Shown: positions 1 through 6,346 of the stretch, piece after piece
Layout: each line of letters starts with the position of its first letter
Numbering within the stretch: the first letter of the stretch is position 1
Source of the DNA: Chlamydiota bacterium
Lineage (GTDB): Bacteria; Chlamydiota; Chlamydiia; Chlamydiales; Rhabdochlamydiaceae
Direction of reading: 5' to 3'
Assembly (NCBI GenBank): GCA_027348355.1
Contig: DAIEPN010000175.1
Coordinates: 1 to 8,878 of the forward strand
DNA: 8,878 bases
The notes under the pieces: model-generated
Seen by the model: only the letters and a program-made list of their open reading frames with translations
Databases searched by the model: none
What the model was told of the DNA's origin: nothing
Translations under genes and position numbers: made by a program

Positions 1-1218
1 TGATCCTCGCTGTCCCGTAAAATAAACGCGTAGCCACTCAATAAGTACACTTAGTCTGTTTCGGAATCCAATTAAATAGACGATATGGATAAAGCACCAA
101 GCAAGCCATGCGAGTAGGCCTGAAAATTGGATTTTTCCAATCATCGCGATCGCTTCTCCTTTTCCAATTGTTGCCATACTTCCTTTATCGAAATAGGAAA
201 ATGGTTTTCGTTTTTCTTTTAAAATTTCATTTTTTATGATTTTCCCTACATATTTTCCTTGTTGGATTGCGGTTGGCGCAATTCCTGGAAGAGGGAGTCC
301 GTTTTTTCCTTTACAATTGCCTGCATCTCCAATCACGAAAATGTTAGAGTGTCCTGGAATCGTGAGATCTGGTTCTACGATCACCCTTCCAGCTCTATCT
401 AGAGGAACTTCCAATGTTTTAAGAAGAGGGGACGCTTGGTTTCCTGCAGCCCAAATGATGTTGTGGGAAGCTAAGAATGTATCTTCGACTTGAACCCCGT
501 CTTTTGTAATGTCAGTTACTTTTTTTCCTGTGAGTACAATCACCCCCAGCTTTTCAAGATCTTTTTTTGCTGTTTCAGAAAGTTTAGGAGGATACATTGG
601 CAAAATATGAGGAAGTGCTTCTACAAGATAGATTTTCGAATTTTCAGGCTTGATTTTTCGGAAATTTTTGAAAAGCGTCTTTCTTGAAATTTCTGCAATC
701 GCGCCTGCCATCTCTACACCGGTTGGCCCGCCGCCGATAACAACAAAGTTTAAATATTTCTCAGCTTTTTCCATCGATTCCATTCTTTCTGCTTTTTCAA
801 ATGAAATGAGAAGCTGTTCTCGTATTTTAATTGCATCGGAAACTGTTTTGAGACCAGGAGCAAACGTTTCCCAGCGCTCGTTTCCAAAATAGGAATGTTT
901 TGCACCCAATGCAAGGATTAGATAGGTGAACGTAATTTTATCTCCATTCCCTAAAGTGACTTCGTTACGGCTTTTATTGATGCTTTCTACATCTCCCATA
1001 ATGACATGGATATTATCATCTTTTCGGAAAATTTCACGGATCGGAATTGCAATTTCTCTTGGCGAGATGGCAGCGCTTGCGATTTGATAGAGGAGAGGTT
1101 GAAAAAGATGATGGTTTGTTTTGTCTACGATTAGGACGTCTCTTGAGGTTTTTCGAAATGCTTTAGCAGCCGTAAGTCCTCCAAAGCCGCCCCCTACGAT
1201 TAATACTTCTGTGTGCAT
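1..1218 (-). CDS. ndh: Type II NADH dehydrogenase (NDH-2), C-terminus cut by window edge
   Basis: This gene encodes a single-subunit, non-proton-pumping NADH:quinone oxidoreductase, a peripheral membrane flavoprotein that passes electrons from NADH through FAD to quinone. The frame is open for 406 codons from the ATG at 1218 to base 1. The N-terminus carries an FAD-binding glycine motif (VGGGFGG, residues 8-14). A second dinucleotide fold for NADH follows (IGGGPTGVEMAG, starting at residue 161), and a second FAD-contact motif, VIGDAG, has Gly297-Asp298. Residues about 371-395 (WLAWCFIHIVYLIGFRNR and onward) match the NDH-2 C-terminal amphipathic membrane-anchoring helices. Family members are usually about 400-450 residues, so little is missing. 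A weak AAAGAG ribosome-binding sequence lies about 8 bases upstream of the start. The gene is divergent from hprK. Related pyridine-nucleotide disulfide oxidoreductases are an alternative, but the C-terminal motif makes NDH-2 the clear choice. Confidence 0.93.
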   Translation of the reverse strand, partial: MHTEVLIVGGGFGGLTAAKAFRKTSRDVLIVDKTNHHLFQPLLYQIASAAISPREIAIPIREIFRKDDNIHVIMGDVESINKSRNEVTLGNGDKITFTYLILALGAKHSYFGNERWETFAPGLKTVSDAIKIREQLLISFEKAERMESMEKAEKYLNFVVIGGGPTGVEMAGAIAEISRKTLFKNFRKIKPENSKIYLVEALPHILPMYPPKLSETAKKDLEKLGVIVLTGKKVTDITKDGVQVEDTFLASHNIIWAAGNQASPLLKTLEVPLDRAGRVIVEPDLTIPGHSNIFVIGDAGNCKGKNGLPLPGIAPTAIQQGKYVGKIIKNEILKEKRKPFSYFDKGSMATIGKGEAIAMIGKIQFSGLLAWLAWCFIHIVYLIGFRNRLSVLIEWLRVYFTGQRGS

Positions 1219-1256
1219 GCGGTAACTCTTTTTTGGGTGTGTTTGCAGATATCCTC

Positions 1257-1285
1257 ATCATAGCTAAAACGAGTTTAGTTTTTAA
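1257..1285 (-). promoter_or_regulatory. Candidate sigma70-type promoter for ndh
   Basis: Read on the minus strand, TTAAAA (1280-1285) and TATGAT (1257-1262) are separated by 17 bases. They match the -35 consensus in 4 of 6 positions and the -10 consensus in 5 of 6. The -10 element sits about 38 bases upstream of the ndh ATG, which leaves a short leader. The region is very A/T-rich, so chance matches are likely. This is inference from consensus only. Confidence 0.3.
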
Positions 1286-1301
1286 CTTTTTTGTTTTTAC
1301 T

Positions 1302-1330
1302 TTTAAAAAACAGAGCATGCTGGATAAAAT
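1302..1330 (+). promoter_or_regulatory. Candidate sigma70-type promoter for the hprK-ptsH-ptsI operon
   Basis: TTTAAA (1302-1307) and TAAAAT (1325-1330) are spaced 17 bases apart, matching consensus in 4 of 6 and 5 of 6 positions. An A/T-rich tract upstream could act as an UP-like element. Transcription would begin near 1337, giving a leader of roughly 60 bases that contains the hairpin at 1370-1391. The -35 match is poor, so confidence is low. Confidence 0.27.
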
Positions 1331-1369
1331 CTACGCTTGTGATACAAAAAAGCATCCCTATTTCAAAAG

Positions 1370-1391
1370 TTTCGTTGTCAAAGTAACGAAG
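1370..1391 (+). promoter_or_regulatory. Hairpin overlapping the hprK ribosome binding site
   Basis: The arms TTCGTT (1371-1376) and AACGAA (1385-1390) are perfect inverted repeats. In RNA the stem can be extended by one outer and two inner G-U wobble pairs to nine pairs around a CAAA loop. The 3' arm covers the first half of the hprK Shine-Dalgarno sequence GAAGGA (1388-1393), which ends 7 bases before the ATG at 1401. The hairpin could therefore reduce hprK translation, or the same palindrome could be a protein-binding operator. The symmetry is visible in the sequence; the function is inferred. Confidence 0.4.
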
Positions 1392-1400
1392 GAATAAGAA

Positions 1401-2375
1401 ATGTATTCTGTACAAGATTTTTTCGATGAACATGGAAAAAACTTGGAATTAGAAATACTCACCGGAAAGGCTGGGTTCAAAAGGACAATTAGAGTTCCTG
1501 AAGTACAAAGGCCGGGACTGAGCCTCACCGGCTATCTAAGGCACTTTGCCTCCAAACGAATTTTAATTTTCGGGAAAGTAGAAATATTTTTCTTGCGAGA
1601 TTTGGATACAAAGACACGCATCCAGCGTTTAAAGGGGATTCTTACAAAAGAAACTCCCGCTGTCATGGTTTCTAGAAGATATCTTCCCCCGAAAGAACTT
1701 GTAAGCATTTGTGAAGAAGAAGGAATTCCCCTTCTTCGCTCTAGTATGACTACGATGGACCTTGTCATCAAAATGACTTTTTTATTGAGTGAAGAATTTG
1801 CCCCAAGTACGACATGTCATGGCACGTTGGTAGAAGCCTTTGGTGTTGGAATGATGATTCAGGGAGACTCTTCTGTCGGGAAAAGTGAAGCAGCTCTTGG
1901 TCTTATAGAAAGAGGTCATCGCTTGATTTCTGATGATATAGTGAGAGTGAAAGTAAGAGAGGGCTCTTATTTAGAAGGATCGGGCCCAGAGCTTACAAGA
2001 CACCTTATGGAAATCAGAGGAATTGGGATTATTAATGTAGCCCATCTGTATGGGGCCGTGTGTGTGAGAGACGTAAAGAGTCTTGACCTTGTCGTTAAAC
2101 TTGAATCTTGGGATGATCGTCATTTCTACGATCGCGTAGGTCTTGACGAAAAATTTTGCGATATCTTAGGAATTAATGTTCCATTTCATATACTTCCCTT
2201 AAAACCGGGAAGAGATGTAGTGTTACTTTTAGAGACAATTGCTTTGAATCACCGTTTAAAAGAAATGGGATATCATTCGGCAAAAGAGTTTAATGTGAAA
2301 TTACTCGATACAATTGCTAAAAGACAGAGCCAAGGAAGAAGGTTACGTGAAGCTAGTAAAAAGAATAAAAATTAG
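1401..2375 (+). CDS. hprK: HPr kinase/phosphorylase
   Basis: HprK phosphorylates HPr on its regulatory serine using ATP or pyrophosphate, and reverses the reaction by phosphorolysis; it is a cytoplasmic hexamer in characterised bacteria. The 324-residue length fits the family (about 310-320). Residues 1-130 form the variable N-terminal domain. The catalytic domain follows, with His140, the Walker A loop GDSSVGKS (155-162), the SDD motif (178-180) holding the general-base aspartate, and the family signature MEIRGIGIINV (203-213). Arg245 and the C-terminal KPGRDV-LLLETIALNHRLK segment (268-287) are also present, so the enzyme looks intact. The ATG at 1401 has a GAAGGA ribosome binding sequence 7 bases upstream. 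The stop overlaps ptsH by 29 bases. The target serine is conserved in the adjacent HPr, which supports a working kinase-substrate pair. Confidence 0.97.
   Translation: MYSVQDFFDEHGKNLELEILTGKAGFKRTIRVPEVQRPGLSLTGYLRHFASKRILIFGKVEIFFLRDLDTKTRIQRLKGILTKETPAVMVSRRYLPPKELVSICEEEGIPLLRSSMTTMDLVIKMTFLLSEEFAPSTTCHGTLVEAFGVGMMIQGDSSVGKSEAALGLIERGHRLISDDIVRVKVREGSYLEGSGPELTRHLMEIRGIGIINVAHLYGAVCVRDVKSLDLVVKLESWDDRHFYDRVGLDEKFCDILGINVPFHILPLKPGRDVVLLLETIALNHRLKEMGYHSAKEFNVKLLDTIAKRQSQGRRLREASKKNKN
2332..2342 (+). promoter_or_regulatory. Ribosome binding site setting the GTG start of ptsH
   Basis: AAGGAAGAAGG lies inside the 3' end of hprK. It offers two overlapping Shine-Dalgarno registers, 10 and 4 bases ahead of the GTG at 2347. 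No in-frame ATG precedes the active-site histidine of HPr, so this site decides the start. Its position suggests that ptsH translation is coupled to hprK. Confidence 0.65.
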
Positions 2376-2628
2376 AAATGAACTTGGATTGCATGCAAGG
2401 CCTGCAGCTTTGATCGTAAAGATTTTGCAGGGAGCAAAATCTATGGTGAGTTTTACGTATCGAAATGAAACAATCAACGCTCGTAGTATTATGAGTGTGC
2501 TTATGCTCGCTGCGACAAGAAATACACTCATCACAGTGACCGTAGAAGGTGATGACGCGGAACATACTCTCTCTTTGCTTGAAAAGGCGTTTGAAAACAA
2601 ATTTGGAGAAGACTGCTGTGAAAGATGA
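2347..2628 (+). CDS. ptsH: Phosphocarrier protein HPr
   Basis: HPr is the small cytoplasmic phosphocarrier of the phosphotransferase system. It accepts phosphate from Enzyme I on a histidine and passes it to EIIA-type domains. I choose the GTG at 2347, giving 93 residues against a usual 85-100. A TTG at 2314 is possible but would add 11 unneeded residues. The active-site motif NELGLHARPA (residues 11-20) contains His16, equivalent to His15 of characterised HPrs. The regulatory segment NARSIMSVLML (44-54) has Ser47, equivalent to Ser46, the HprK target, so both phosphorylation sites are present. The protein ends in a short Cys-Cys-Glu-Arg tail. The gene overlaps hprK upstream by 29 bases and ptsI downstream by 11, an arrangement expected to keep the relay components in proportion. 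Confidence 0.96.
   Translation: MKLVKRIKIRNELGLHARPAALIVKILQGAKSMVSFTYRNETINARSIMSVLMLAATRNTLITVTVEGDDAEHTLSLLEKAFENKFGEDCCER
2605..2608 (+). promoter_or_regulatory. Ribosome binding site setting the GTG start of ptsI
   Basis: GGAG sits within the end of ptsH, 9 bases before the GTG at 2618. The ptsI frame can be extended further upstream (GTG 2549, ATG 2552), but that would add residues absent from Enzyme I and deepen the overlap with ptsH. This site therefore supports GTG 2618. Confidence 0.6.
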
Positions 2629-4381
2629 GAGAGAAGTTCATCTTCAAGGTATTTCACTCAGTAAGGGTATTGCTCTAGGCGTTCCTTATTTTCTTCCTGT
2701 CATACAAGAAGATGGCGTCCCTGAGTTTTCGATTGCTAAGGGAGATGTCGACAATGAGATTGCGAGATATCGCAATGCTCTTTTCTTCAGCCGCAGGGAT
2801 CTAGAAAGTATTCAGGATCATTTGATCACAGAAGGCTCTTCCGAAGCTGTTACCATTATCGACACTCATATTCAAATGCTGGAAGATCCTATTATTACGA
2901 CGCATGTCGAAGAGAAAATTCGTGAGAGTAGTCAAAATACCGAATCTGTTTTCACATCGGTCATCACTGAGTATAAAAGAAGATTTTCTAAGAATACAGA
3001 TATTGTCTTTCGCCAAAGGCTTGCTGATGTCACGGATGTTTCACAAAGGATCTTAAGCCATTTGATTCCTGAAAGAAAATCTAATATGGTACATATCCCA
3101 GAAAATTCCATTATCTTCTCACAAGAGATCTCTCCTTCCGACACAGCAGCAGCTCAGGTTAATTATGTTCTTGGAATTGTTACTGAGGTCGGTGGCTCTA
3201 CATCACATGCCGCCTTGATTGCGAAAGCAAAAGGGATTCCCTTTCTGACTGGGATTGAAATCAGCAAGATTCAGGAGTATCAAAACTGTTTTATCGTTGT
3301 AGATGGCTTTCAAGGGAAATTGATTATCAATCCAAATCCGGAAACGTTAGCTGAATATAAGAAGATCCTAAAAAAACTCATAACCCAAGAAAAGAGGTTA
3401 GAAAAAGAATCTAAACTATGCGCTAAAACTGTAGATGGACAGAAGGTCCATGTTTTAGCAAATGTCGGGAGTATAGCGGATTTGGACATGCTTATGAAGT
3501 ATGGAGCCGGCGGAATTGGACTTGTGCGTACAGAATATTTTCTTTTGCAAAATAGAAATTTTCTTCTCTCTGAAAAACTACAATATTCTATGTACAAGCG
3601 CTGTATTGAAAAAGCTGCTGCACTTCCTGTTGTGATCCGTAGTTTCGACCTAGGAGGGGATAAATTCCCCGATCTAGTGTATTACAAAGAAAAGGAAGTA
3701 AATCCTTTTTTAGGATGTAGGGGAATCCGTTTTCTTTTAAAAAACCAAGAAATTTTGAAAATTCAATTCCGAGCGATCTTGCGAGCCGCTGTGCATGGCG
3801 ATGTGCAGATCCTTCTTCCTCTTATCTCTGATGTCAGAGAAGTCTTAGAAACAAAAAAAATCTTAGAAAATGTAAAAAAAGAAATGATTGCCGAAGAAGT
3901 GGAGATTCGTGGAGATATTCCCATTGGATGTATGATGGAGGTGCCCTCGGCTGTACTCACTTGCGATGTCCTAGCTAAAGAAAGCGATTTCTTCTCTGTT
4001 GGTACAAATGACCTCGTGCAATATACACTTGCAGTTGATAGAGCAAATCCGACAGTTCATAACCTTCATGACCCATTTCATCCTAGTATGTTGAGGATGA
4101 TTCAAATGCTAGTTCATGAGTCTAAAGTCCATAATAAAAAGCTCTCCGTTTGCGGAGAAGTGGCATATAAACCACTTTTTATCCCTCTTTTACTAGGACT
4201 TGGGATTTTACACTTTTCTTGTCCTCCCCGTTATATTTCTCTCGTAAAGAAAATTGTAAGAAAGTGCAGTTTACAAGAGACATCTCAAGATGCAAAAGAA
4301 GCATTGAAACTCTCTACTTCACAGCAGATCTATGAGTTTGTACGCAAGAAATACGGGAAGGTCTTTCCTGAAGAATTTTAG
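2618..4381 (+). CDS. ptsI: PTS Enzyme I (phosphoenolpyruvate-protein phosphotransferase)
   Basis: Enzyme I autophosphorylates from phosphoenolpyruvate and hands the phosphate to HPr in the cytoplasm. The product is 587 residues from the GTG at 2618, close to the usual 570-580. The N-terminal HPr-binding and phospho-histidine domain carries GGSTSHAALIAKAKGIPFL, whose active-site His197 corresponds to E. coli His189. The C-terminal PEP-binding barrel keeps the LVRTE motif (Arg304), the RSFDLGGDK motif (Arg341), NPFLGCRGIR, and the FFSVGTNDLVQYT signature (Asn464, Asp465). The catalytic VCGEVA cysteine (Cys512) is also kept. No key residue is missing. It overlaps ptsH by 11 bases, and its TAG stop is only 3 bases from the convergent ybaB stop. 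No EII permease gene is in the window, so the phosphate acceptor beyond HPr is unknown here. Confidence 0.97.
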   Translation: MKDEREVHLQGISLSKGIALGVPYFLPVIQEDGVPEFSIAKGDVDNEIARYRNALFFSRRDLESIQDHLITEGSSEAVTIIDTHIQMLEDPIITTHVEEKIRESSQNTESVFTSVITEYKRRFSKNTDIVFRQRLADVTDVSQRILSHLIPERKSNMVHIPENSIIFSQEISPSDTAAAQVNYVLGIVTEVGGSTSHAALIAKAKGIPFLTGIEISKIQEYQNCFIVVDGFQGKLIINPNPETLAEYKKILKKLITQEKRLEKESKLCAKTVDGQKVHVLANVGSIADLDMLMKYGAGGIGLVRTEYFLLQNRNFLLSEKLQYSMYKRCIEKAAALPVVIRSFDLGGDKFPDLVYYKEKEVNPFLGCRGIRFLLKNQEILKIQFRAILRAAVHGDVQILLPLISDVREVLETKKILENVKKEMIAEEVEIRGDIPIGCMMEVPSAVLTCDVLAKESDFFSVGTNDLVQYTLAVDRANPTVHNLHDPFHPSMLRMIQMLVHESKVHNKKLSVCGEVAYKPLFIPLLLGLGILHFSCPPRYISLVKKIVRKCSLQETSQDAKEALKLSTSQQIYEFVRKKYGKVFPEEF

Positions 4382-4384
4382 GAC

Positions 4385-4693
4385 TTAGAAAGAAAAAGGC
4401 AGGCCCTTTCCGAGTGGAAGGTGGTTCTCCGGATTTTGCTCCTGCAGTTTTTTAGATGCATCTTCAAAAGCAGCTTTAATCAGATCTTGTAATCCCTCTA
4501 CATCATTTGGATCAACGCACTCTGGTTTTATCTGGATACTTTTGATTTCCTTATCTCCGTTGATCGTGATTTTTACAAGACCTGCTCCACTTGTTCCTTC
4601 AACACTCATTTTCTGTTGTTCTTCTTTCATCTGCGAAAATTGCTGCTCTAACATGCGAGCTTGTTTTTTCATTTTTGAAAAACCGCTTCCCAT
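4385..4693 (-). CDS. ybaB: YbaB/EbfC family nucleoid-associated protein
   Basis: This encodes a small dimeric DNA-binding protein of the YbaB/EbfC family, members of which bind DNA as nucleoid-associated proteins and are often encoded beside dnaX. The 102-residue product has the family pattern: an N-terminal helix rich in Met, Gln and Lys (FSKMKKQARMLEQQFSQMKEE), then a central beta segment with GLVKITINGDKEIKSIQI (residues about 38-55). An acidic helix follows (DPNDVEGLQDLIKAAFEDA) and a short C-terminal tail ending LPFSF. The ATG at 4693 has an AGGAG ribosome binding sequence (4704-4708) 10 bases upstream. It follows dnaX with a 22-base gap, so the two are probably cotranscribed. recR, which often follows in other bacteria, is absent, and ptsI converges from the other side. 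Confidence 0.93.
   Translation of the reverse strand: MGSGFSKMKKQARMLEQQFSQMKEEQQKMSVEGTSGAGLVKITINGDKEIKSIQIKPECVDPNDVEGLQDLIKAAFEDASKKLQEQNPENHLPLGKGLPFSF
4388..4421 (-). terminator. Possible intrinsic terminator for dnaX-ybaB, inside the end of ybaB
   Basis: On the minus strand CCTTCC (4416-4421), a four-base loop and GGAAAGG (4405-4411) can form a six-pair stem with one bulged A. GCCTGCC and then TTTTTCTTTC follow. The T-run starts about seven bases after the stem, further than is ideal, and the stem lies in coding sequence. On the plus strand an even weaker five-pair stem (4355-4368) lies at the end of ptsI. With only 3 bases between the convergent stops, any terminator must sit in coding DNA. 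Confidence 0.25.
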
Positions 4694-4715
4694 AATGAAT
4701 CTACTCCTATAATTA

Positions 4716-6176
4716 TTAGTTTCTTGGATCTTTATTAATAGTGCCTTCCAGCTCTACTGCGGCAAAGCGTAGCAAGGTCTCGTATTTATTTAGCTGCATA
4801 GCGTTTGGTTTATTCTCCTTTTGAGGAGGAGCGGCAAGGTCTGCTTGTTTCATCGTATCCACCACAACTGTTTTCTCTTCTTGCTTAGAGAGGAGAATAT
4901 CTACTTTTTCTATAGCTTCTTGGACATTTTTCTTATCAGCTTGAAGAGTTTCTTCTTGCTGAGGAGTGTTTACCAAAGCCGGCTCTTGCAATGCAGTCTC
5001 TTTTGCATCCTTATGCAAAGATTTCTCCAGAAGAGAGAGTTTCTGTATAAGCCCGGGCAGAGTGATCCGATTACGATTTTGTATAAGATGGAGGATAAGG
5101 GCTTCAAGAGTGATTCTTTTGAAAGGTGTCTTTTGCGCTTCCTGTAGAAAGTTTAGTAAAAAGTCAAGGAAGTATATACACTGCTCTTTTGTATAGAGGG
5201 ATGCATTTTTTTCATACTGCTCTAAATCTTTTTTACTTAAGAAATGAAGAGAGCTGTCTTTCGGGTGCAACTTCGTAATCAGAATCAGACGAAAATGTTC
5301 TAGGAGCTCTTCTACAAAATATCCTAAGTCTTTTCCACTCGAAAAAATGGTTTCGGTAAGCTCTAGTGCAAAGGAGTAATTTTCCTCATGGATAGCCTTA
5401 TCTAAGCTGAAAAAAGTTTCTTTAGGAAGACTCCCTAAATGAGCTCTGATCAGTTCTACACTTAGGTTGTTTTCAGCATAACAGATTAGTTGATCAAAAA
5501 GGGATTCTGCATCTCGTAAAGACCCTTCTGCTGCATGGGCAATCAGTTTGAGCCCATCAGTGTCTACATTGATTTCTAAATCTTTAGCAATACGGGAGAG
5601 TTTTTCTACAATCAATTCCATGGAAAGTCTATGTAAATCAAATCTTTGACATCTGCTCAAAATCGTTGCAGGAACTTTATGAGGCTCTGTTGTTGCAAAG
5701 AAGAAGACAACTTTTTCAGGGGGTTCTTCGAGTGTTTTTAATAGAGCGTTAAAAGCTTCTTTTGTCAGCATGTGCACTTCATCGATAATATAAATTTTAT
5801 ATTTACCAGATGAGGCCGCATACGCTACCGTTTCGTTAATTTGCCTTATATCGTCAATTCCTCTGTGAGAGGCTCCGTCGATTTCTAAGATATCTAAAGA
5901 TCTTCCTAAAGAGATGTTTTGACATGATTCGCAATGATTGCAAGGTTCCTGATCTTCTTGAAGATGGCTGCAATGCAGAGCCTTTGCAAAGACCCTAGCA
6001 AGGGTAGTTTTCCCCGTTCCTCTAGAGCCGCAAAAAAGATAGGCGTGAGAGATCCTTTTAAGTCGCAGGGCATTTTTTAACGTTTTTACAATGGCTTCTT
6101 GACCCGTAATCGATTGAAAATTTTGAGGACGATATTTTCGAGAAAGGGTTTGATATATTTCTTTCATGATGCTCAT
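4716..6176 (-). CDS. dnaX: DNA polymerase III subunit gamma/tau (clamp loader)
   Basis: DnaX is the ATPase of the clamp loader that places the beta sliding clamp on DNA during replication. From the ATG at 6176 it is 486 residues. It has the typical N-terminal LSRKYRPQNF, Walker A GSRGTGKT (50-57), and a zinc module with Cys69, Cys79, Cys82 and Cys85. Walker B IIDEVH (Asp122-Glu123) and the SRC motif with Arg165 complete the AAA+ module, followed by domain III. The tail after about residue 375 is Gln/Glu/Lys-rich and ends in LLRFAAVELEGTI, which I associate with chlamydial DnaX proteins. The product is shorter than E. coli tau (643) but longer than gamma (431). The start is uncertain: TTG 6194, ATG 6176 and ATG 6167 share the frame, a TAG closes it upstream, and none has a clear ribosome binding sequence. 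It precedes ybaB. Confidence 0.95.
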   Translation of the reverse strand: MSIMKEIYQTLSRKYRPQNFQSITGQEAIVKTLKNALRLKRISHAYLFCGSRGTGKTTLARVFAKALHCSHLQEDQEPCNHCESCQNISLGRSLDILEIDGASHRGIDDIRQINETVAYAASSGKYKIYIIDEVHMLTKEAFNALLKTLEEPPEKVVFFFATTEPHKVPATILSRCQRFDLHRLSMELIVEKLSRIAKDLEINVDTDGLKLIAHAAEGSLRDAESLFDQLICYAENNLSVELIRAHLGSLPKETFFSLDKAIHEENYSFALELTETIFSSGKDLGYFVEELLEHFRLILITKLHPKDSSLHFLSKKDLEQYEKNASLYTKEQCIYFLDFLLNFLQEAQKTPFKRITLEALILHLIQNRNRITLPGLIQKLSLLEKSLHKDAKETALQEPALVNTPQQEETLQADKKNVQEAIEKVDILLSKQEEKTVVVDTMKQADLAAPPQKENKPNAMQLNKYETLLRFAAVELEGTINKDPRN

Positions 6177-6346
6177 TTTTTCGAGAAATCCCAAAAGCTT
6201 ATGCTACTACATGCGAGGAAAAAAGAAAAATCAAATTAGATTTTTAAAAAAAAATAGTATATCTTTTTTCGCATTGAAGAGAAATAGTACGCCAGATTTA
6301 GGATAATTTGATAAGCTTGAGGAAAAGTGAGAAAAGGTTTTCACCT
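6177..6346. promoter_or_regulatory. Divergent dnaX / pgpH intergenic region with A-tract and weak promoter candidates
   Basis: This 170-base gap must hold the promoters for both dnaX and the PgpH-like gene. It is strongly A/T-rich, with a nine-A run (6246-6254) beside a short T-run and a further A-rich stretch (6219-6230), a pattern that favours intrinsically bent DNA. The best -10 candidate for dnaX is TATACT on the minus strand (6256-6261), 5 of 6 to consensus, but no good -35 accompanies it. On the plus strand TTGAAG (6274-6279) resembles a -35, yet the nearest -10-like GATAAT (6302-6307) is 22 bases away, too far for a standard promoter. Confidence 0.4.
6333..6337 (+). promoter_or_regulatory. 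Ribosome binding site setting the ATG start of the PgpH-like gene
   Basis: AAAGG lies 9 bases ahead of the ATG at 6347. The frame is open back to a TTG at 6308, which would add 13 charged residues before the membrane protein. The ATG with this site is the more natural start. Confidence 0.5.

Noticed and set aside
236..892. Three overlapping plus-strand open frames in 236-892
   Set aside because: They lie antisense to the continuous, motif-bearing ndh frame and show no family resemblance or ribosome binding sites.
1716..1737. Perfect 8-base inverted repeat GAAGAAGG/CCTTCTTC with a six-base loop inside hprK
   Set aside because: It is not followed by a T-run and lies in well-conserved coding sequence (EEEGIPLLR), so it is most likely a by-product of codon use rather than a terminator or operator.
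2343..2657. Minus-strand open frame of 104 codons covering ptsH
   Set aside because: It mirrors the HPr gene, whose active-site and regulatory motifs are unmistakable on the plus strand. The antisense product resembles nothing recognisable.
5206..5234. A-runs in dnaX (seven As, and six As followed by G) as programmed frameshift sites making a gamma form
   Set aside because: The six-A-plus-G heptamer is in the wrong phase for a classical A AAA AAG slip. The seven-A run falls near residue 322, where a shift would truncate domain III. No downstream stimulatory structure is evident.
6308..6346. TTG at 6308 as an alternative start adding 13 residues to the PgpH-like protein
   Set aside because: The ATG at 6347 has a well-placed AAAGG sequence and begins close to the first membrane segment, as in relatives. 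The extension is charged and unneeded, though AGG near 6300 means it cannot be excluded.
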